64,000 nucleotides of DNA from Hydrogenophaga sp. Root209 (GTDB lineage: Bacteria; Pseudomonadota; Gammaproteobacteria; Burkholderiales; Burkholderiaceae_C): contig NZ_LMIE01000005.1 of assembly GCF_001428625.1 (NCBI RefSeq), positions 179,001-243,000 of the forward strand, given 5' to 3'. Below are positions 15,367 to 25,906 of the stretch, piece by piece; within the stretch, counting starts at the first letter, position 1; each line of letters begins with the position of its first letter. The notes under the pieces were generated by a model, which did not search any database, had not been told where the DNA came from, and saw only the letters and a list, made by a program, of their open reading frames with translations. The translations under genes and the position numbers were made by a program.

Positions 15367-17355
15367 TCAGATGGCCTGTGCCAGCGTGAAGCGGCTGGCG
15401 TGGCGCCAGGCGCGGCGCAGCACGGCGGGCGACCACGATTCTTCGGGAATCAGCAGCACGCCGCGCGAGCGCATCCAGGCGCCCAGGTCCACGTGGCTGG
15501 TGGCCACGGTCAGCGGCACCGCCAGCAACAGAGGCAGGGCGACCGGGGCGAGCCAGATCAGCGCGTTCGCGTTGATCGCTGCCACACCCAGACCCAGCAG
15601 GCCGATCACCACCGTCATGGGGGCCAGTCGCGCCAGGGCATCGCGCCAGGTCACGCCATTGGCTTCCCGTGGGGGCGACTTCCATTCCAGCTTCAGGCCG
15701 GTGATGGCCACCAGCACGAACAGCGAGTGCGCCAGCATGCGGATGGGTGCCTGCATCAAGGCCAGCACGGTTTCCACCACGGAGCTTCCCAGCAGGCCGG
15801 CGGTGCCGCCGAACGATTTCTGCTCGCCCTTCATGAACACGGCCAGCAGGCCCAGCACGCGCGGCATGAACAGCATGGTCAGTGTCCACATCCACAGGGC
15901 GCGCAGCTCTTCGGGCACGGCCTGCCAGCTGGGGATGGCGCTGGTGTCGGCCGCCCACAGCGCTGTGCCGATGGACAGGAAGGCCAGCCACAGCGGGGCC
16001 GACAGATAGGACATGGCGCCGATGGCGAACATGGTGCGATGCACGCGGTGGATGCCGGGCTCGGCCATCAGGCGCGAGTTCTGCAGGTTGCCCTGGCACC
16101 AGCGGCGGTCGCGTTGCAGCTCGCTCAGCAGGTCGGGCGGTTGCTGCTCGTAGCTGCCGGTGAGGTCGGAGACCAGCCACACGTGGTAGCCGGCGCGGCG
16201 CATCAGCGCGGCTTCGACGAAGTCGTGCGACATGATGCCGCCGGACATGCCGCCCGTGCCCTTGATGGGCGCCAGCGCGCAATGCTGCATGAAGGGCTCG
16301 ACGCGGATGATCGCGTTGTGGCCCCAGTAGTGCGACTCGCCGAGCTGCCAGAACTGCATGCCCAGCGTGAACAGGCGGCCCGTCACGCGCGAGCCGAACT
16401 GCTGCGCGCGCGCATGCAGCGTGGCGTGGCCGATGGCCTGGGTGGCGGTCTGCACGATGCCGGCCTTGGGGTTGGCTTCCATCAGCTTGACCATGGAGAC
16501 CAGGCAGTTGCCGCTCATGACGCTGTCGGCGTCGAGCACGACCATGTAGCGGTAGTCCTTGCCCCAGCGGCGGCAGAAGTCGGCCACGTTGCCGGCCTTG
16601 CGGTGCGTGCGGCGGGTGCGCAGGCGGTAGTACACCTCGATCGGCGGCAGCTCGGGCTGGGCGGCGAGTGCGGCGCGCAGGTCTTCCCAGGCGGATTTTT
16701 CGGCCGCGGCGATGGCCGGGTCGTAGCTGTCGGACAGCACGAAGACGTCGAACTGGCCTGCATGGCCGGTGGCGGCGAGCGACTCGCAGGTTGCGCGCAG
16801 GCCGGCGAACACGGTGGCCACGTCCTCGTTGCAGATCGGCATGATGATGGCTGTGCGCGCATCCGGGTTCATGGCGTGGTCGCGCACGTCGGCGGCGCGC
16901 AGCGTGTGGCCGTCACCGAACAGCGAGACCCAGAAGCCCATGAGCGCGGTCACGAAGCCGGTGACCACCCAGGCCGAGAGCAGGCCGAACAGTGCGAGCT
17001 GGCCGACCTGCAGCCACACGTTGTCGTGCGCGGGCTGCGCATCGGCGAACAGGCTGGTGGCAAAGGCGGTGCTCAACACGGTGAGCAACATGAACACTCC
17101 ACGGCGGCGGTTGGCCGCGCTTTGCCAGGCGTGCGGCGCTTCGGTGGCCTCGCTGGACACCACGCGCGGCGTGCGCGGGGGCAGCACGCGGCTGGCCGTG
17201 CTCAGCAGCGCGGTGCCGATGCTGTTCCAGAAACCACGCCAGGGGCGGGGCACCATGGAGCCGCGGTTGAGCGGCGGAGCTGTCACCGCGTTGGGGTGGC
17301 GCTCCTCGCGCAGCACGCTGCGGTGGGACTGAATGGGGTTCGTGGAAGTGCTCAT
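15367..17355 (-). CDS. opgH: Glucans biosynthesis glucosyltransferase OpgH/MdoH
   Basis: A 662-residue inner-membrane GT2 glycosyltransferase that polymerises the beta-1,2-glucan backbone of osmoregulated periplasmic glucans. Visible are two N-terminal membrane segments (about residues 75-130), the cytoplasmic catalytic region with VLSDSYDP, VVLDADSVMSG and the DRRWCQGN (QxxRW-type) motif, and several C-terminal membrane segments. I chose ATG 17355, which overlaps the opgG stop by four bases (ATGA); an in-frame ATG at 17379 would overlap much more. It is shorter than the E. coli protein (about 847 residues), as usual in betaproteobacteria. Confidence 0.95.
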   Translation of the reverse strand: MSTSTNPIQSHRSVLREERHPNAVTAPPLNRGSMVPRPWRGFWNSIGTALLSTASRVLPPRTPRVVSSEATEAPHAWQSAANRRRGVFMLLTVLSTAFATSLFADAQPAHDNVWLQVGQLALFGLLSAWVVTGFVTALMGFWVSLFGDGHTLRAADVRDHAMNPDARTAIIMPICNEDVATVFAGLRATCESLAATGHAGQFDVFVLSDSYDPAIAAAEKSAWEDLRAALAAQPELPPIEVYYRLRTRRTHRKAGNVADFCRRWGKDYRYMVVLDADSVMSGNCLVSMVKLMEANPKAGIVQTATQAIGHATLHARAQQFGSRVTGRLFTLGMQFWQLGESHYWGHNAIIRVEPFMQHCALAPIKGTGGMSGGIMSHDFVEAALMRRAGYHVWLVSDLTGSYEQQPPDLLSELQRDRRWCQGNLQNSRLMAEPGIHRVHRTMFAIGAMSYLSAPLWLAFLSIGTALWAADTSAIPSWQAVPEELRALWMWTLTMLFMPRVLGLLAVFMKGEQKSFGGTAGLLGSSVVETVLALMQAPIRMLAHSLFVLVAITGLKLEWKSPPREANGVTWRDALARLAPMTVVIGLLGLGVAAINANALIWLAPVALPLLLAVPLTVATSHVDLGAWMRSRGVLLIPEESWSPAVLRRAWRHASRFTLAQAI

Positions 17356-18923
17356 TCGGGTAACAGCAGATGTGTCCATGTTTCACTCACGGTGTCGTTG
17401 TTGTGTTGGAGGAACGCGCGCAGCTCCACGGGCTGCGTCGCATCGATGCGCTCGACGCGCACGGCCACGCGCCAGGTGCGCGTGGCGGGGTTGGGGTAGG
17501 CCACGGTCTGGAGCACGCGGCCGTTGGTGTTGGCGGTGACGACGGCTTTCACCGTGGCGTCGGCCGGCAGCGCGTCCAGCGCGGGGCCGCTGAAATCGAT
17601 GACGTACTGAGGCTGGCGGCCCTGCTCTTCGGCGCTGAGCTTGGTGTAGCCATAGCCTCGGCGGCTCTGTGTCACCCAGCTCGACGGTGGGCGCTGTTGC
17701 GCATCGCCTTGCCAGGCCAGTTCGTAAGCCACTTCCAGCGGCTGGCCTGGTGCGGGCAGGGCGGCCGGCACCCAGTACGCCACGATGTTGTCGTGTGTCT
17801 CGTCGGGCGCGGGCAACTGCACCAGCTCCACGCGGCCCTGGCCCCAGTCGCCCAGCGGCTTGATCCAGGCGCTCGGGCGGCGTTCGTAGCGCGCTTCAAC
17901 GTCTTCATAGCTGGCGAAGCTGCGGTCGCGCTGCATGAGGCCGAAGCCGCGTGGGTTCTGCATGGTGAACGAGCTGACCGTGACGGCCTTCGGCCGTTGC
18001 AGCGGGCGCCACAGCCATTCGCCTTCGCCGGTGAGCATCATCAGACCGTCGGAGTCGTGCACCTCGGGGCGGAAGTCGCCAGCCATGGGCTGGTTCTCGC
18101 CGGAGAGGAACATGCTGGTGAGCGGCGCGATGCCCAGGGTGTTCACCGGGCCGGCGCCGGAGCGCAGGAACACGCGGGCGTTGACCGTGGTGGTGGTCTG
18201 CTGGCCGGGGCGGATCACGAAGCGGTAGGCACCCGTGGCGCGTGGCGATTCGAGCAGGGCCAGCACGGTGACCTCGGTCGCGCCCGCGGCCGGGCGCTGC
18301 AGCCAGAACTCGGAGAAGCGGGGGAACTCCTCGCCAGTGCCGCCCACGGTGTCGATGGCCAGGCCGCGCGCCGACAGGCCGTAACCCTGACCCGCGCCCA
18401 GCGCGCGGAAGTAGCTCGCGCCCTGGAACACGACCAGCTCGTCCTTGTAGGCCTGGCCGTTGAGTGAGTGGTGCAGGCGAAAGCCCGCGTGGCCCAGGTC
18501 ACCCCAGGGTGCGGGATCAAAGGTGTTCTTGCCGTAGTCGAAGTCGGCACCGCGGTAGGGCAGGTGGCTCACCGAGCCATCGGGCTTGATTTCGTGGATG
18601 CGCACCGGCTCGGTCTGGTACAGGCCGAGGTGGAAGAACTGGGCCTCGAAAGGCAGGGCCTCTGCGCGCCAGAGGGACTGGGCGGGCTTGAAGCGGATGT
18701 CGCGCAGCTGGTCGTAAGTGATGCTGGCCAGATCGGCGGGCAGCTTGTCGCTGTTTGCGCGCACCGGCTCGGCTGCGCGCGTTTTGGCCAGTTGGGTCAG
18801 GCTGTCCCAGTCGAAGCGCTGGGCATGGGCTGACGCCCCGCACAGCAGGGCCATCAGGGCGCCCAGCACCACCGTGGCGCGGGTGCGTCGGAGGGCTTGG
18901 GCAAGACGAATCGGGTGGGGCAT
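17352..18923 (-). CDS. opgG: Periplasmic glucan biosynthesis protein OpgG/MdoG
   Basis: A 523-residue exported protein with a cleavable signal peptide (hydrophobic stretch TVVLGALMALLCGASAHAQ, cleavage near residue 35). The rest matches the MdoG beta-sandwich family that modifies or releases the glucan chains in the periplasm: an early region with ADLASITYDQLRDIRF and later the AYWVPAALPAPGQPLEVAYEL segment. It is the first gene of an opgGH operon and is translationally coupled to opgH. The 190-base gap upstream (18924-19113) contains small hairpins but no gene. Confidence 0.95.
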   Translation of the reverse strand: MPHPIRLAQALRRTRATVVLGALMALLCGASAHAQRFDWDSLTQLAKTRAAEPVRANSDKLPADLASITYDQLRDIRFKPAQSLWRAEALPFEAQFFHLGLYQTEPVRIHEIKPDGSVSHLPYRGADFDYGKNTFDPAPWGDLGHAGFRLHHSLNGQAYKDELVVFQGASYFRALGAGQGYGLSARGLAIDTVGGTGEEFPRFSEFWLQRPAAGATEVTVLALLESPRATGAYRFVIRPGQQTTTTVNARVFLRSGAGPVNTLGIAPLTSMFLSGENQPMAGDFRPEVHDSDGLMMLTGEGEWLWRPLQRPKAVTVSSFTMQNPRGFGLMQRDRSFASYEDVEARYERRPSAWIKPLGDWGQGRVELVQLPAPDETHDNIVAYWVPAALPAPGQPLEVAYELAWQGDAQQRPPSSWVTQSRRGYGYTKLSAEEQGRQPQYVIDFSGPALDALPADATVKAVVTANTNGRVLQTVAYPNPATRTWRVAVRVERIDATQPVELRAFLQHNNDTVSETWTHLLLPE

Positions 18924-19075
18924 ACCCGGATAAGGGCAAACCCTGTGCCAGGTTGGAAAAACCCAGCCAAATCAAACACTTGAAGAGACAGTCTCTTTTT
19001 TCAGGTCACCAAGTGGTCCCAAGGGCATCTCAGACCCACATTTTTGTCGTCAAACAGCGACAACACGGGAGGTGC

Positions 19076-19097
19076 TTTTCAAAAAAGCCTTTGAAAA
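19076..19097. terminator. A/T-rich hairpin downstream of glrR
   Basis: TTTTCAAA and TTTGAAAA pair over eight bases around a six-base loop, in the short gap after the glrR stop codon (read on the minus strand). It may end the glrK operon before opgG. The stem is A/T-rich and the call is weak. A smaller hairpin AGAGA-CAG-TCTCT with a T-run lies at about 18984-19002. Confidence 0.35.
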
Positions 19098-19113
19098 CAA
19101 GGGATCGAGGTTG

Positions 19114-20516
<1,403 letters not shown>

Positions 20517-20520
<4 letters not shown>

Positions 20521-21143
20521 GGAGCAGCGGGGGGGCGAGCGGGTGCAGGCGGGCGGGTGGTCAGGCTGCGTTCGATCGCGCGCATGGCTTCCAGGCGCTC
20601 GTTGAGCTGGTCGATGCGGCGCTGGTTTTCGCGCAGTTGCTGACCCTGTCGTTCCAGGCTGTCTTCCAGCCGGCGTTGCTCCATCAGCTGGTGGGCCAGC
20701 AACCGCGCCAGTGGCTTGAGCGCTGTGGCCTCGGGCGCCGCGCTGCCCACCACCCGCTGCACCAGGCCCAGCGCGCGCGCCGTGTCCGCAGCCAGGGGCA
20801 TGTGCATCAGGGCCAGAGCCAGCTGCAACTGCCGCAGCGGCGCATTGCCGGGGTCGCCCTGCACCGCGATCTCGGCGGCGAGGTCGCTCGTGTTGAGCTG
20901 GCGCAGCCGCTCCGAGTAGGTGAGCAGCGCCGTGACCACATCGGGCAGGGGTGGCGCCTGGGTGTTGAGGGCCTCGGGCGAGGTGACCGGGGGCGCCTGC
21001 ACCGGTGTGACCACCAGAACCTGTGGCGCTGGCGCTGGCGTGGTGATCGTGGTGGTCACGGCCCCCTGTGCCGGTGGCGGTGGCGTGGTTCCGCAAGCGC
21101 TGACCAGGAGCGCCATCGAAACAGCGGAGAGACTAATTCGCAT
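20517..21143 (-). CDS. qseG: QseG-like lipoprotein
   Basis: A 208-residue lipoprotein: signal MRISLSAVSMALLVSACG with lipobox Cys17, a Pro/Val-rich linker, then a helical domain with a probable coiled coil (about 155-195, LEDSLERQGQQLREN). It sits between the kinase and the regulator, overlapping the kinase gene by 11 bases and glrR by four. In enterobacteria the lipoprotein at this position (QseG/YfhG) interacts with the kinase in the envelope. Sequence likeness alone is weak; the call depends mostly on position, lipobox and helical content. Confidence 0.7.
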
Positions 21144-22551
21144 GGGGAAGTTCGATACGGAAATGGGCGCCTTGGCGCTGGGGCAGCAGATGGATGCGGC
21201 CACCGTGGGCAACAATGTACTCGTGCACGATGGACAAGCCGATGCCGGTGCCGCGCACGGCGCCCTGGGGCTGGCGTTCGCCCCGGTAGAACGGCTCGAA
21301 GATGCGGTCGCGGTCGGCCTCGGCCACACCGGGGCCCTGGTCGATGATGTCCAGGCTGGCGCGTCCGGGCAGGTCCAGCAACACGAGGCGGATCACGCCG
21401 CCATGGGGCGAGAAGCGGATGGCGTTGGACAGCAGGTTGCCCACGGCCGAGGCGATCTTCTCGCGGTCGACCGGCAGAGACACCGACACGCCCTCGGCGC
21501 GCACGGTCAGCCCCAATGCCTGCCAGTGCAGGCGCTGGGCGTCGATCTGGTCTTCCAGCAAGACCATCAGGTCGGTCTGCTCGCGCTTGAGCTGTCGCGC
21601 CTCGAACGCCGCCGCGTTGAAGCGCAGCAGCGCTTCGATCTGGTGCTGCAGCATCAGGGTGTTGTGCTGCAGGATGTTGACCACCTCGGCCTGGTTGGGG
21701 TTGAGCGCGCCGGCCACGCCGTCGCCCAGCACCGCCACACCTTCGTGCAGCGAGGCCAGCGGTGTCTTGAGTTCGTGCGAGATGTGACGCAGGAAACGCG
21801 CCTTGTCGGCATCGAGCTCGGTCAGGCGCAGCCGCAACCAGTCCAGTTGCTGGCTCACGCGGCGCACGTCGGACGGCCCGGCAATGTCGATCGGCACATC
21901 GAGCCGGTTTTCGCCCAGGCCCTGGATCGCCCTTTCGATGCGCTTGAACGGGCGGGCCAACCACACGCCAAAGCCCAGTGCCATCACCGCAGCCACGGCA
22001 ATGGAGCCCAGCACCTGCTGGGTGAGTTCCTGGCGGCTGGTCTCGAACCGTGCTTGCAGCGTCTCGTTGCGCGTGCCGATGATGGACTGCACCTTCTGCG
22101 CGATCGAGGCGCTGTGTCCGTCGATCTCGCGAAAGACCCGCGCCACTTCGCGCTCCCGGTCCAGTGCGGTTTCCGGTGGACCGTCGAGCAGCCCGGTGAC
22201 GACGCTGAGTTGCTGCAGCCAGTTGGTCGAGAACTCGGGCGGCAGCTCGTTGTCTTCCAGGCGCTTGAGGATGTCGCGCGCGTTGCCAGCCGCTTCGGTG
22301 AAGCGCTGGCGCAGCTGGTTGTCACGCAGCACCAGCGACTGGCGCGCGGCGCGCTCCATGGTCAGGCTGCGTTCGGACAAGGACTGGGCCGCGGTGGACA
22401 GCGCAATGGCCTGGGCCGCACTCTCGCGGCTCTGAGCCATCAAGGCCTCCAGCGAAAACAGCGCACGCAGGGCGGCCGCGCCCAGCAGCAAGCCGATCAG
22501 CAGGAACGCGACCAGCAGCAGTTGCGGGAACGAGAGGCGGGGTGACTTCAC
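21133..22551 (-). CDS. glrK: Sensor histidine kinase GlrK/QseE-like
   Basis: A 472-residue membrane kinase. It has one membrane segment at residues about 8-30, a periplasmic helical sensor region to about 180, a second segment to about 200, HAMP, the H box ISHELKTPL with phospho-acceptor His259, an N box AVGNLLSNAIRFS, and G boxes IIDQGPGV and GTGIGLSIV. The start is GTG 22551, 15 bases after the miaB stop, with a poor ribosome-binding site; translation may depend on upstream ribosomes. Together with the lipoprotein and the sigma-54 regulator downstream it forms a GlrK/QseG/GlrR-type three-gene signalling unit. Confidence 0.87.
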   Translation of the reverse strand: MKSPRLSFPQLLLVAFLLIGLLLGAAALRALFSLEALMAQSRESAAQAIALSTAAQSLSERSLTMERAARQSLVLRDNQLRQRFTEAAGNARDILKRLEDNELPPEFSTNWLQQLSVVTGLLDGPPETALDREREVARVFREIDGHSASIAQKVQSIIGTRNETLQARFETSRQELTQQVLGSIAVAAVMALGFGVWLARPFKRIERAIQGLGENRLDVPIDIAGPSDVRRVSQQLDWLRLRLTELDADKARFLRHISHELKTPLASLHEGVAVLGDGVAGALNPNQAEVVNILQHNTLMLQHQIEALLRFNAAAFEARQLKREQTDLMVLLEDQIDAQRLHWQALGLTVRAEGVSVSLPVDREKIASAVGNLLSNAIRFSPHGGVIRLVLLDLPGRASLDIIDQGPGVAEADRDRIFEPFYRGERQPQGAVRGTGIGLSIVHEYIVAHGGRIHLLPQRQGAHFRIELPHAN

Positions 22552-22566
22552 AGGCGTTGGTGGCCT

Positions 22567-23928
22567 TCAGGCATCCAGGTCGGATTCGTGCGTCAACACC
22601 TCACCGCGCAAGGAATGCGGCCGTGCCTCGGTGATGCGCACGTCGATCATCTGACCGACCAGGCGATCGGCCAGCGGGCCGCCGGGGAAATTGACGATGC
22701 GGTTGCACTCGGTGCGGCCCATGAGTTCGGGCGCGTCGGTGCTGGAGCGGCGTGACGCGCCCTCGACCAGGATGCGCTGCACCGTGCCCTCGCGGCTGGC
22801 GCTGATGCGGCGCACGTTCTCCTCGATCGTGGCCTGCAGGTGCTGCAGGCGCTTGAGCTTCACGGCGTAGGGCGTGTCGTCCACCAGGTTGGCCGCGGGG
22901 GTGCCCGGGCGTGGGCTGAAGATGAAGCTGAAGCTGGTGTCGAAGCCCACATCGGTGATGAGCTTCATCATCTTGTCGAAGTCATCGTCGGTCTCGCCGG
23001 GGAAGCCGACGATGAAGTCGCTGCTCATCACCAGCTCGGGGCGGATCGCGCGCAGCTTGCGCACCGTGCTCTTGAATTCCATGGCGGTGTAACCGCGTTT
23101 CATGGCCATGAGGATGCGGTCGCTGCCGTGCTGCACCGGCAGGTGCAGGTGGTTCACGAGCTGGGGGATCTTGCCGTAGGCCTCGATCAGGCGCGGCGTG
23201 AACTCGTTGGGGTGGCTGGTGGTGAAGCGCAGGCGTTCGATGCCCGGTATCTCGGCCACGTATTCGAGCAGCAGCGCGAAGTCGGCGATGTCCCCGGTGT
23301 CGCCCATGGTGCCGCGGTAGGCGTTGACGTTCTGGCCCAGCAGCGTCACTTCTTTCACGCCCTGGTCGGCCAGGCCCGCCACCTCCACCAGCACGTCGTC
23401 GAACGGACGGCTCACCTCTTCGCCGCGCGTGTACGGCACCACGCAGTAGCTGCAGTACTTGGAGCAGCCTTCCATGATGGAGACATAGGCCGAGCCACCG
23501 TCGACCTTGGCCGGCGGCAGGTGGTCGAACTTCTCGATTTCGGGAAAGCTGATGTCCACCTGCGGCACCGCCAGGCGCGCGCGCTGGTTCAGCAGTTCGG
23601 GCAAGCGGTGCAGCGTCTGCGGGCCGAACACCACGTCCACGTAGGGCGCGCGCTTGATGATTTCGGCGCCTTCCTGGCTCGCCACGCAGCCGCCCACCCC
23701 GATCAGCACGCCCTTGTCCTTGAGGTGCTTCACGCGCCCCAGGTCGCTGAACACCTTCTCCTGCGCCTTCTCGCGCACCGAACAGGTGTTGAACAGGATC
23801 AGGTCGGCTTCCTCCACGTCCTGCGTCGGCTCGTAGCCTTGCGCGGCGTGCATCACGTCGGCCATCTTGTCCGAGTCGTACTCGTTCATCTGGCAGCCGA
23901 AGGTCTTGATGAAAACTTTTTTGCTCAT
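22567..23928 (-). CDS. miaB: tRNA-2-methylthio-N6-dimethylallyladenosine synthase MiaB
   Basis: A 453-residue radical SAM methylthiotransferase that converts i6A37 to ms2i6A37 in tRNAs reading UNN codons. The N-terminal MTTase domain has its three cluster cysteines ([25 protein letters not shown]), the radical SAM motif is CSKYCSYC in the middle, and a TRAM domain ends the protein. ATG 23928 is preceded by AGGAG. Length fits the family (about 450-475). It reads directly into the glrK gene on the same strand. Confidence 0.97.
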   Translation of the reverse strand: MSKKVFIKTFGCQMNEYDSDKMADVMHAAQGYEPTQDVEEADLILFNTCSVREKAQEKVFSDLGRVKHLKDKGVLIGVGGCVASQEGAEIIKRAPYVDVVFGPQTLHRLPELLNQRARLAVPQVDISFPEIEKFDHLPPAKVDGGSAYVSIMEGCSKYCSYCVVPYTRGEEVSRPFDDVLVEVAGLADQGVKEVTLLGQNVNAYRGTMGDTGDIADFALLLEYVAEIPGIERLRFTTSHPNEFTPRLIEAYGKIPQLVNHLHLPVQHGSDRILMAMKRGYTAMEFKSTVRKLRAIRPELVMSSDFIVGFPGETDDDFDKMMKLITDVGFDTSFSFIFSPRPGTPAANLVDDTPYAVKLKRLQHLQATIEENVRRISASREGTVQRILVEGASRRSSTDAPELMGRTECNRIVNFPGGPLADRLVGQMIDVRITEARPHSLRGEVLTHESDLDA

Positions 23929-24038
23929 GGAAAGCTCCTGTGGCACCGGCGCCAAAAAGCCGATGCCTGCGCTGGGCGCAAATGGGGGAGGGAATCGGGT
24001 GACCACCGCCGGCCGCACGGGCCCGCGGCGGCGGTGTG

Positions 24039-24440
24039 TCAGTTGGAGGCGGCGGCCGGCTTGGGCAGCAGCGACTCGAACACGAAGTTGCGTTGCACGC
24101 CGAAGCCGGCGCGCTTTTCCTGGGCCTCGGCCTCGGTGAGGATCCACACGTTCTGGATCTGGTCGCGCAGGTCCACGGTGTAGTTCACCACCAGTTTCTG
24201 GTTCAGCAGCGACGAGGACAGCACCAGCGTGTTGTTGGTGTTGTGGATGCGCGCGCCAGGCGACAGCCGTGTCGCGCGGTCGTCCATGATGACGTTGGGC
24301 GGTTGCACCACCACCAAGGTGCCGCGCAGGGCTTTGGCGGGGAAGTCGCGCGTGCCTGACTGGGCCTGGGCCGACAGGGGCAGTGCAATCAGGAGCGCAG
24401 CCAAGGTGCTGGCGCTGAAGGCGAGTGGGCAGCGGTTCAT
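24039..24440 (-). CDS. Hypothetical exported protein
   Basis: A 133-residue protein not assigned to a family. A signal peptide is clear (residues about 6-27, hydrophobic stretch ending LSAQAQ), so it is periplasmic or outer-membrane associated. The mature part is beta-rich in appearance ([39 protein letters not shown]) and ends in a Lys/Pro/Ala tail. It lies 110 bases upstream of miaB on the same strand, which says little about function. The frame is open further upstream to 24518, but ATG 24440 precedes a canonical signal peptide. Confidence 0.75.
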   Translation of the reverse strand: MNRCPLAFSASTLAALLIALPLSAQAQSGTRDFPAKALRGTLVVVQPPNVIMDDRATRLSPGARIHNTNNTLVLSSSLLNQKLVVNYTVDLRDQIQNVWILTEAEAQEKRAGFGVQRNFVFESLLPKPAAASN

Positions 24441-24539
24441 GGTGTGTGTCCAGAGGCTGTGGGGAGGGCCATCGACCTGTTCACAAGGCCCATGGCAGGG
24501 AGGCCGCGATTGTCTCACGCGCCTGCTGCGACATGGCCG

Positions 24540-24887
24540 TCAAGGGCGGCGCGGGCCGTCCAGCGGCCGGTCCGACTCCACCAGTGGATACGCATCGGCG
24601 ACGTAGGCCGGGCCTTTCATCACCATGACGATGAAGGCGCCGATGGCCACGGTGAGCAGCAGGGTCCAGAGCAGCAGCAGCACCCCGAAGGCCAGGAAGT
24701 CCACCATCTGGATGCGCGAGGCGACCCAGGCATCGGAGCCGTTCCAGGGGAACCAGCGGGCCGCCAAGGCCACCAGCGTCGGCAACGCGGCGCTCAGAAA
24801 AAAGGCCTTGGGCAGGCGTCGCAGGATCACGCGTTCCAGCCCTGCGGGCGAACGCGCGAAGCCTGGCAACTGGTTGAACATCGACAT
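24540..24887 (-). CDS. Hypothetical inner-membrane protein
   Basis: A 115-residue protein with two predicted membrane segments (about residues 28-45 and 64-89) joined by a short loop with WFPWNG, preceded by a basic amphipathic N-terminus (LERVILRRLPKAFF) and followed by a short cytoplasmic tail. No family recognised. It lies 99 bases upstream of the exported hypothetical gene on the same strand, and the gap to yaeQ upstream is 148 bases. Coding is supported by length, codon use and the well-formed membrane pattern. Confidence 0.7.
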   Translation of the reverse strand: MSMFNQLPGFARSPAGLERVILRRLPKAFFLSAALPTLVALAARWFPWNGSDAWVASRIQMVDFLAFGVLLLLWTLLLTVAIGAFIVMVMKGPAYVADAYPLVESDRPLDGPRRP

Positions 24888-25035
24888 GGGTTTTTCGGTC
24901 GGATGTGGCGATGGCGTGGCCCTGCAGACACGGCCACTTCAATGTACGGCGCACAGCGAACGTTGTCCACGGCATCCGGAAAGTCCTCTTTGTCCTGTGT
25001 GCCTTCTCGCTTCGTGCCCCGCGCACGGCCTGCGC

Positions 25036-25596
25036 TCACTTCCAGCGGATCGGCTCGATGGCCACGCTGCCGCGTTCGCTGGAGAGCGTGAGCACACCCT
25101 CTTGCAAGGTGGCCTGCAGCTGCATGCTGCGCTCGGCCATCTGGGCCAGGGCGGGCGCCACCTCGGTGGGCAGGCGCCAGACCTGCAGCCGCTCAAGGCG
25201 GGTGAGTTTGGTCGCGATGCCGCGCCACCACACGTCGGCCGCGCTGCCAAACGCGTAGAGCACCACCGCGTCGGCCTTGCTGCAGGCCTTGGACAGGGGT
25301 TTGTCCTCGGGCTGGCCGACCTCGATCCACAGGCGCTTGCGGCCAGTGAAGTCGGTCAGCGAGACGTCCGGATCGTCCGGGTCGGACAGGCCGGTGCCGA
25401 AGGCCAGCGTGCCGTCGCCGCGGCAGGTGTCCTGCAGCTCGTGTGCGTGGATGGCCAAGGCCACCAGGCGCACCATCATGCGTTCGTCGGTCTCGCTGGG
25501 GTGGCGGGCCAAGGTGAGTGCGTGGTCGGCGTAGTAGCTGTGATCGATGTCGGCGATCTGCAGGTGTGCCTTGAAGATGGTGGACTTGATGGCCAT
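25036..25596 (-). CDS. yaeQ: YaeQ family protein
   Basis: A 186-residue YaeQ protein. The start MAIKSTIFKAHLQIADIDHSY is almost diagnostic of the family, and DDPDVSL and GRKRLWIEVGQP follow, the latter containing the acidic residues of its PD-(D/E)XK nuclease-like fold. E. coli YaeQ was reported as a suppressor of transcription-elongation defects; no biochemical role is firm. ATG 25596 is used; the open frame extends a little upstream into a C/G-rich repeat and is not likely translated. Confidence 0.93.
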   Translation of the reverse strand: MAIKSTIFKAHLQIADIDHSYYADHALTLARHPSETDERMMVRLVALAIHAHELQDTCRGDGTLAFGTGLSDPDDPDVSLTDFTGRKRLWIEVGQPEDKPLSKACSKADAVVLYAFGSAADVWWRGIATKLTRLERLQVWRLPTEVAPALAQMAERSMQLQATLQEGVLTLSSERGSVAIEPIRWK

Positions 25597-25608
25597 ATTC
25601 GGAGTACT

Positions 25609-25652
25609 CCCCCGCGTCGCCTTCGGCGCCACCCCCCCAAGGGGGCGACACC
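25609..25652. repeat. Dispersed GC-rich intergenic repeat, copy B
   Basis: C-rich block, GCCTTCGGC and CCCCCCAAGGGGGCGACA, in the leader region of yaeQ. It matches the repeat at 10994-11036 in order and in the core AAGGGGGCGACA. A second small hairpin CCGGC-GTA-GCCGG follows at 25658-25670. Confidence 0.6.
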
Positions 25653-25721
25653 TTGGGCCGGCGTAGCCGGACCCTTGGTGTCTCTGGTGGGCACGGGCTC
25701 ACGCTTCAGAAAATTGGAATG

Positions 25722-25753
25722 AAAAAAGCGGGCCCTGTTGCCAGAGCCCGCTT
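25722..25753 (-). terminator. Rho-independent terminator of tRNA-Met
   Basis: Read on the minus strand, AAGCGGGC pairs with GCCCGCTT around a 12-base loop and is followed by a T-run, starting about 11 bases after the tRNA 3' end. This is a textbook intrinsic terminator for the tRNA transcript. Confidence 0.88.
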
Positions 25754-25763
25754 CTTGAATTGT

Positions 25764-25840
25764 TGGTGGTGATAGGTGGACTTGAACCACCGACATCAGC
25801 ATTATGAATGCTGCGCTCTAACCAACTGAGCTATATCACC
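25764..25840 (-). tRNA. tRNA-Met (anticodon CAT)
   Basis: A 77-base cloverleaf on the minus strand: acceptor arm GGTGATA paired with TATCACC, D arm AGCTCAGTTGGTTAGAGC, anticodon stem CAGCA/TGCTG with loop TTCATAA (anticodon CAT), T arm with GGTTCAAGTCC, discriminator A and an encoded CCA end. The acceptor lacks the C1-A72 mismatch of initiator tRNA. CAT could also belong to the lysidine-modified Ile2 tRNA, but the overall sequence fits elongator Met. A terminator follows. Confidence 0.95.
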
Positions 25841-25906
25841 AACGAGGCGGGATTGTAGCTCAAATCATGACCCTGACCGGGCGCTGCGTGGCCCGAATCC
25901 TGTCAC

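Noticed and set aside
15400-17499. A plus-strand open frame of about 699 codons opposite opgH
   Set aside because: Composition rich in Ala, Gly, His and Gln with no membrane or catalytic pattern; opgH on the other strand is complete.
25764-25840. tRNA-Ile2 (CAT anticodon modified by TilS) instead of tRNA-Met
   Set aside because: The anticodon alone cannot decide, but the acceptor (GGTGATA/TATCACC) and the overall sequence fit elongator tRNA-Met better.
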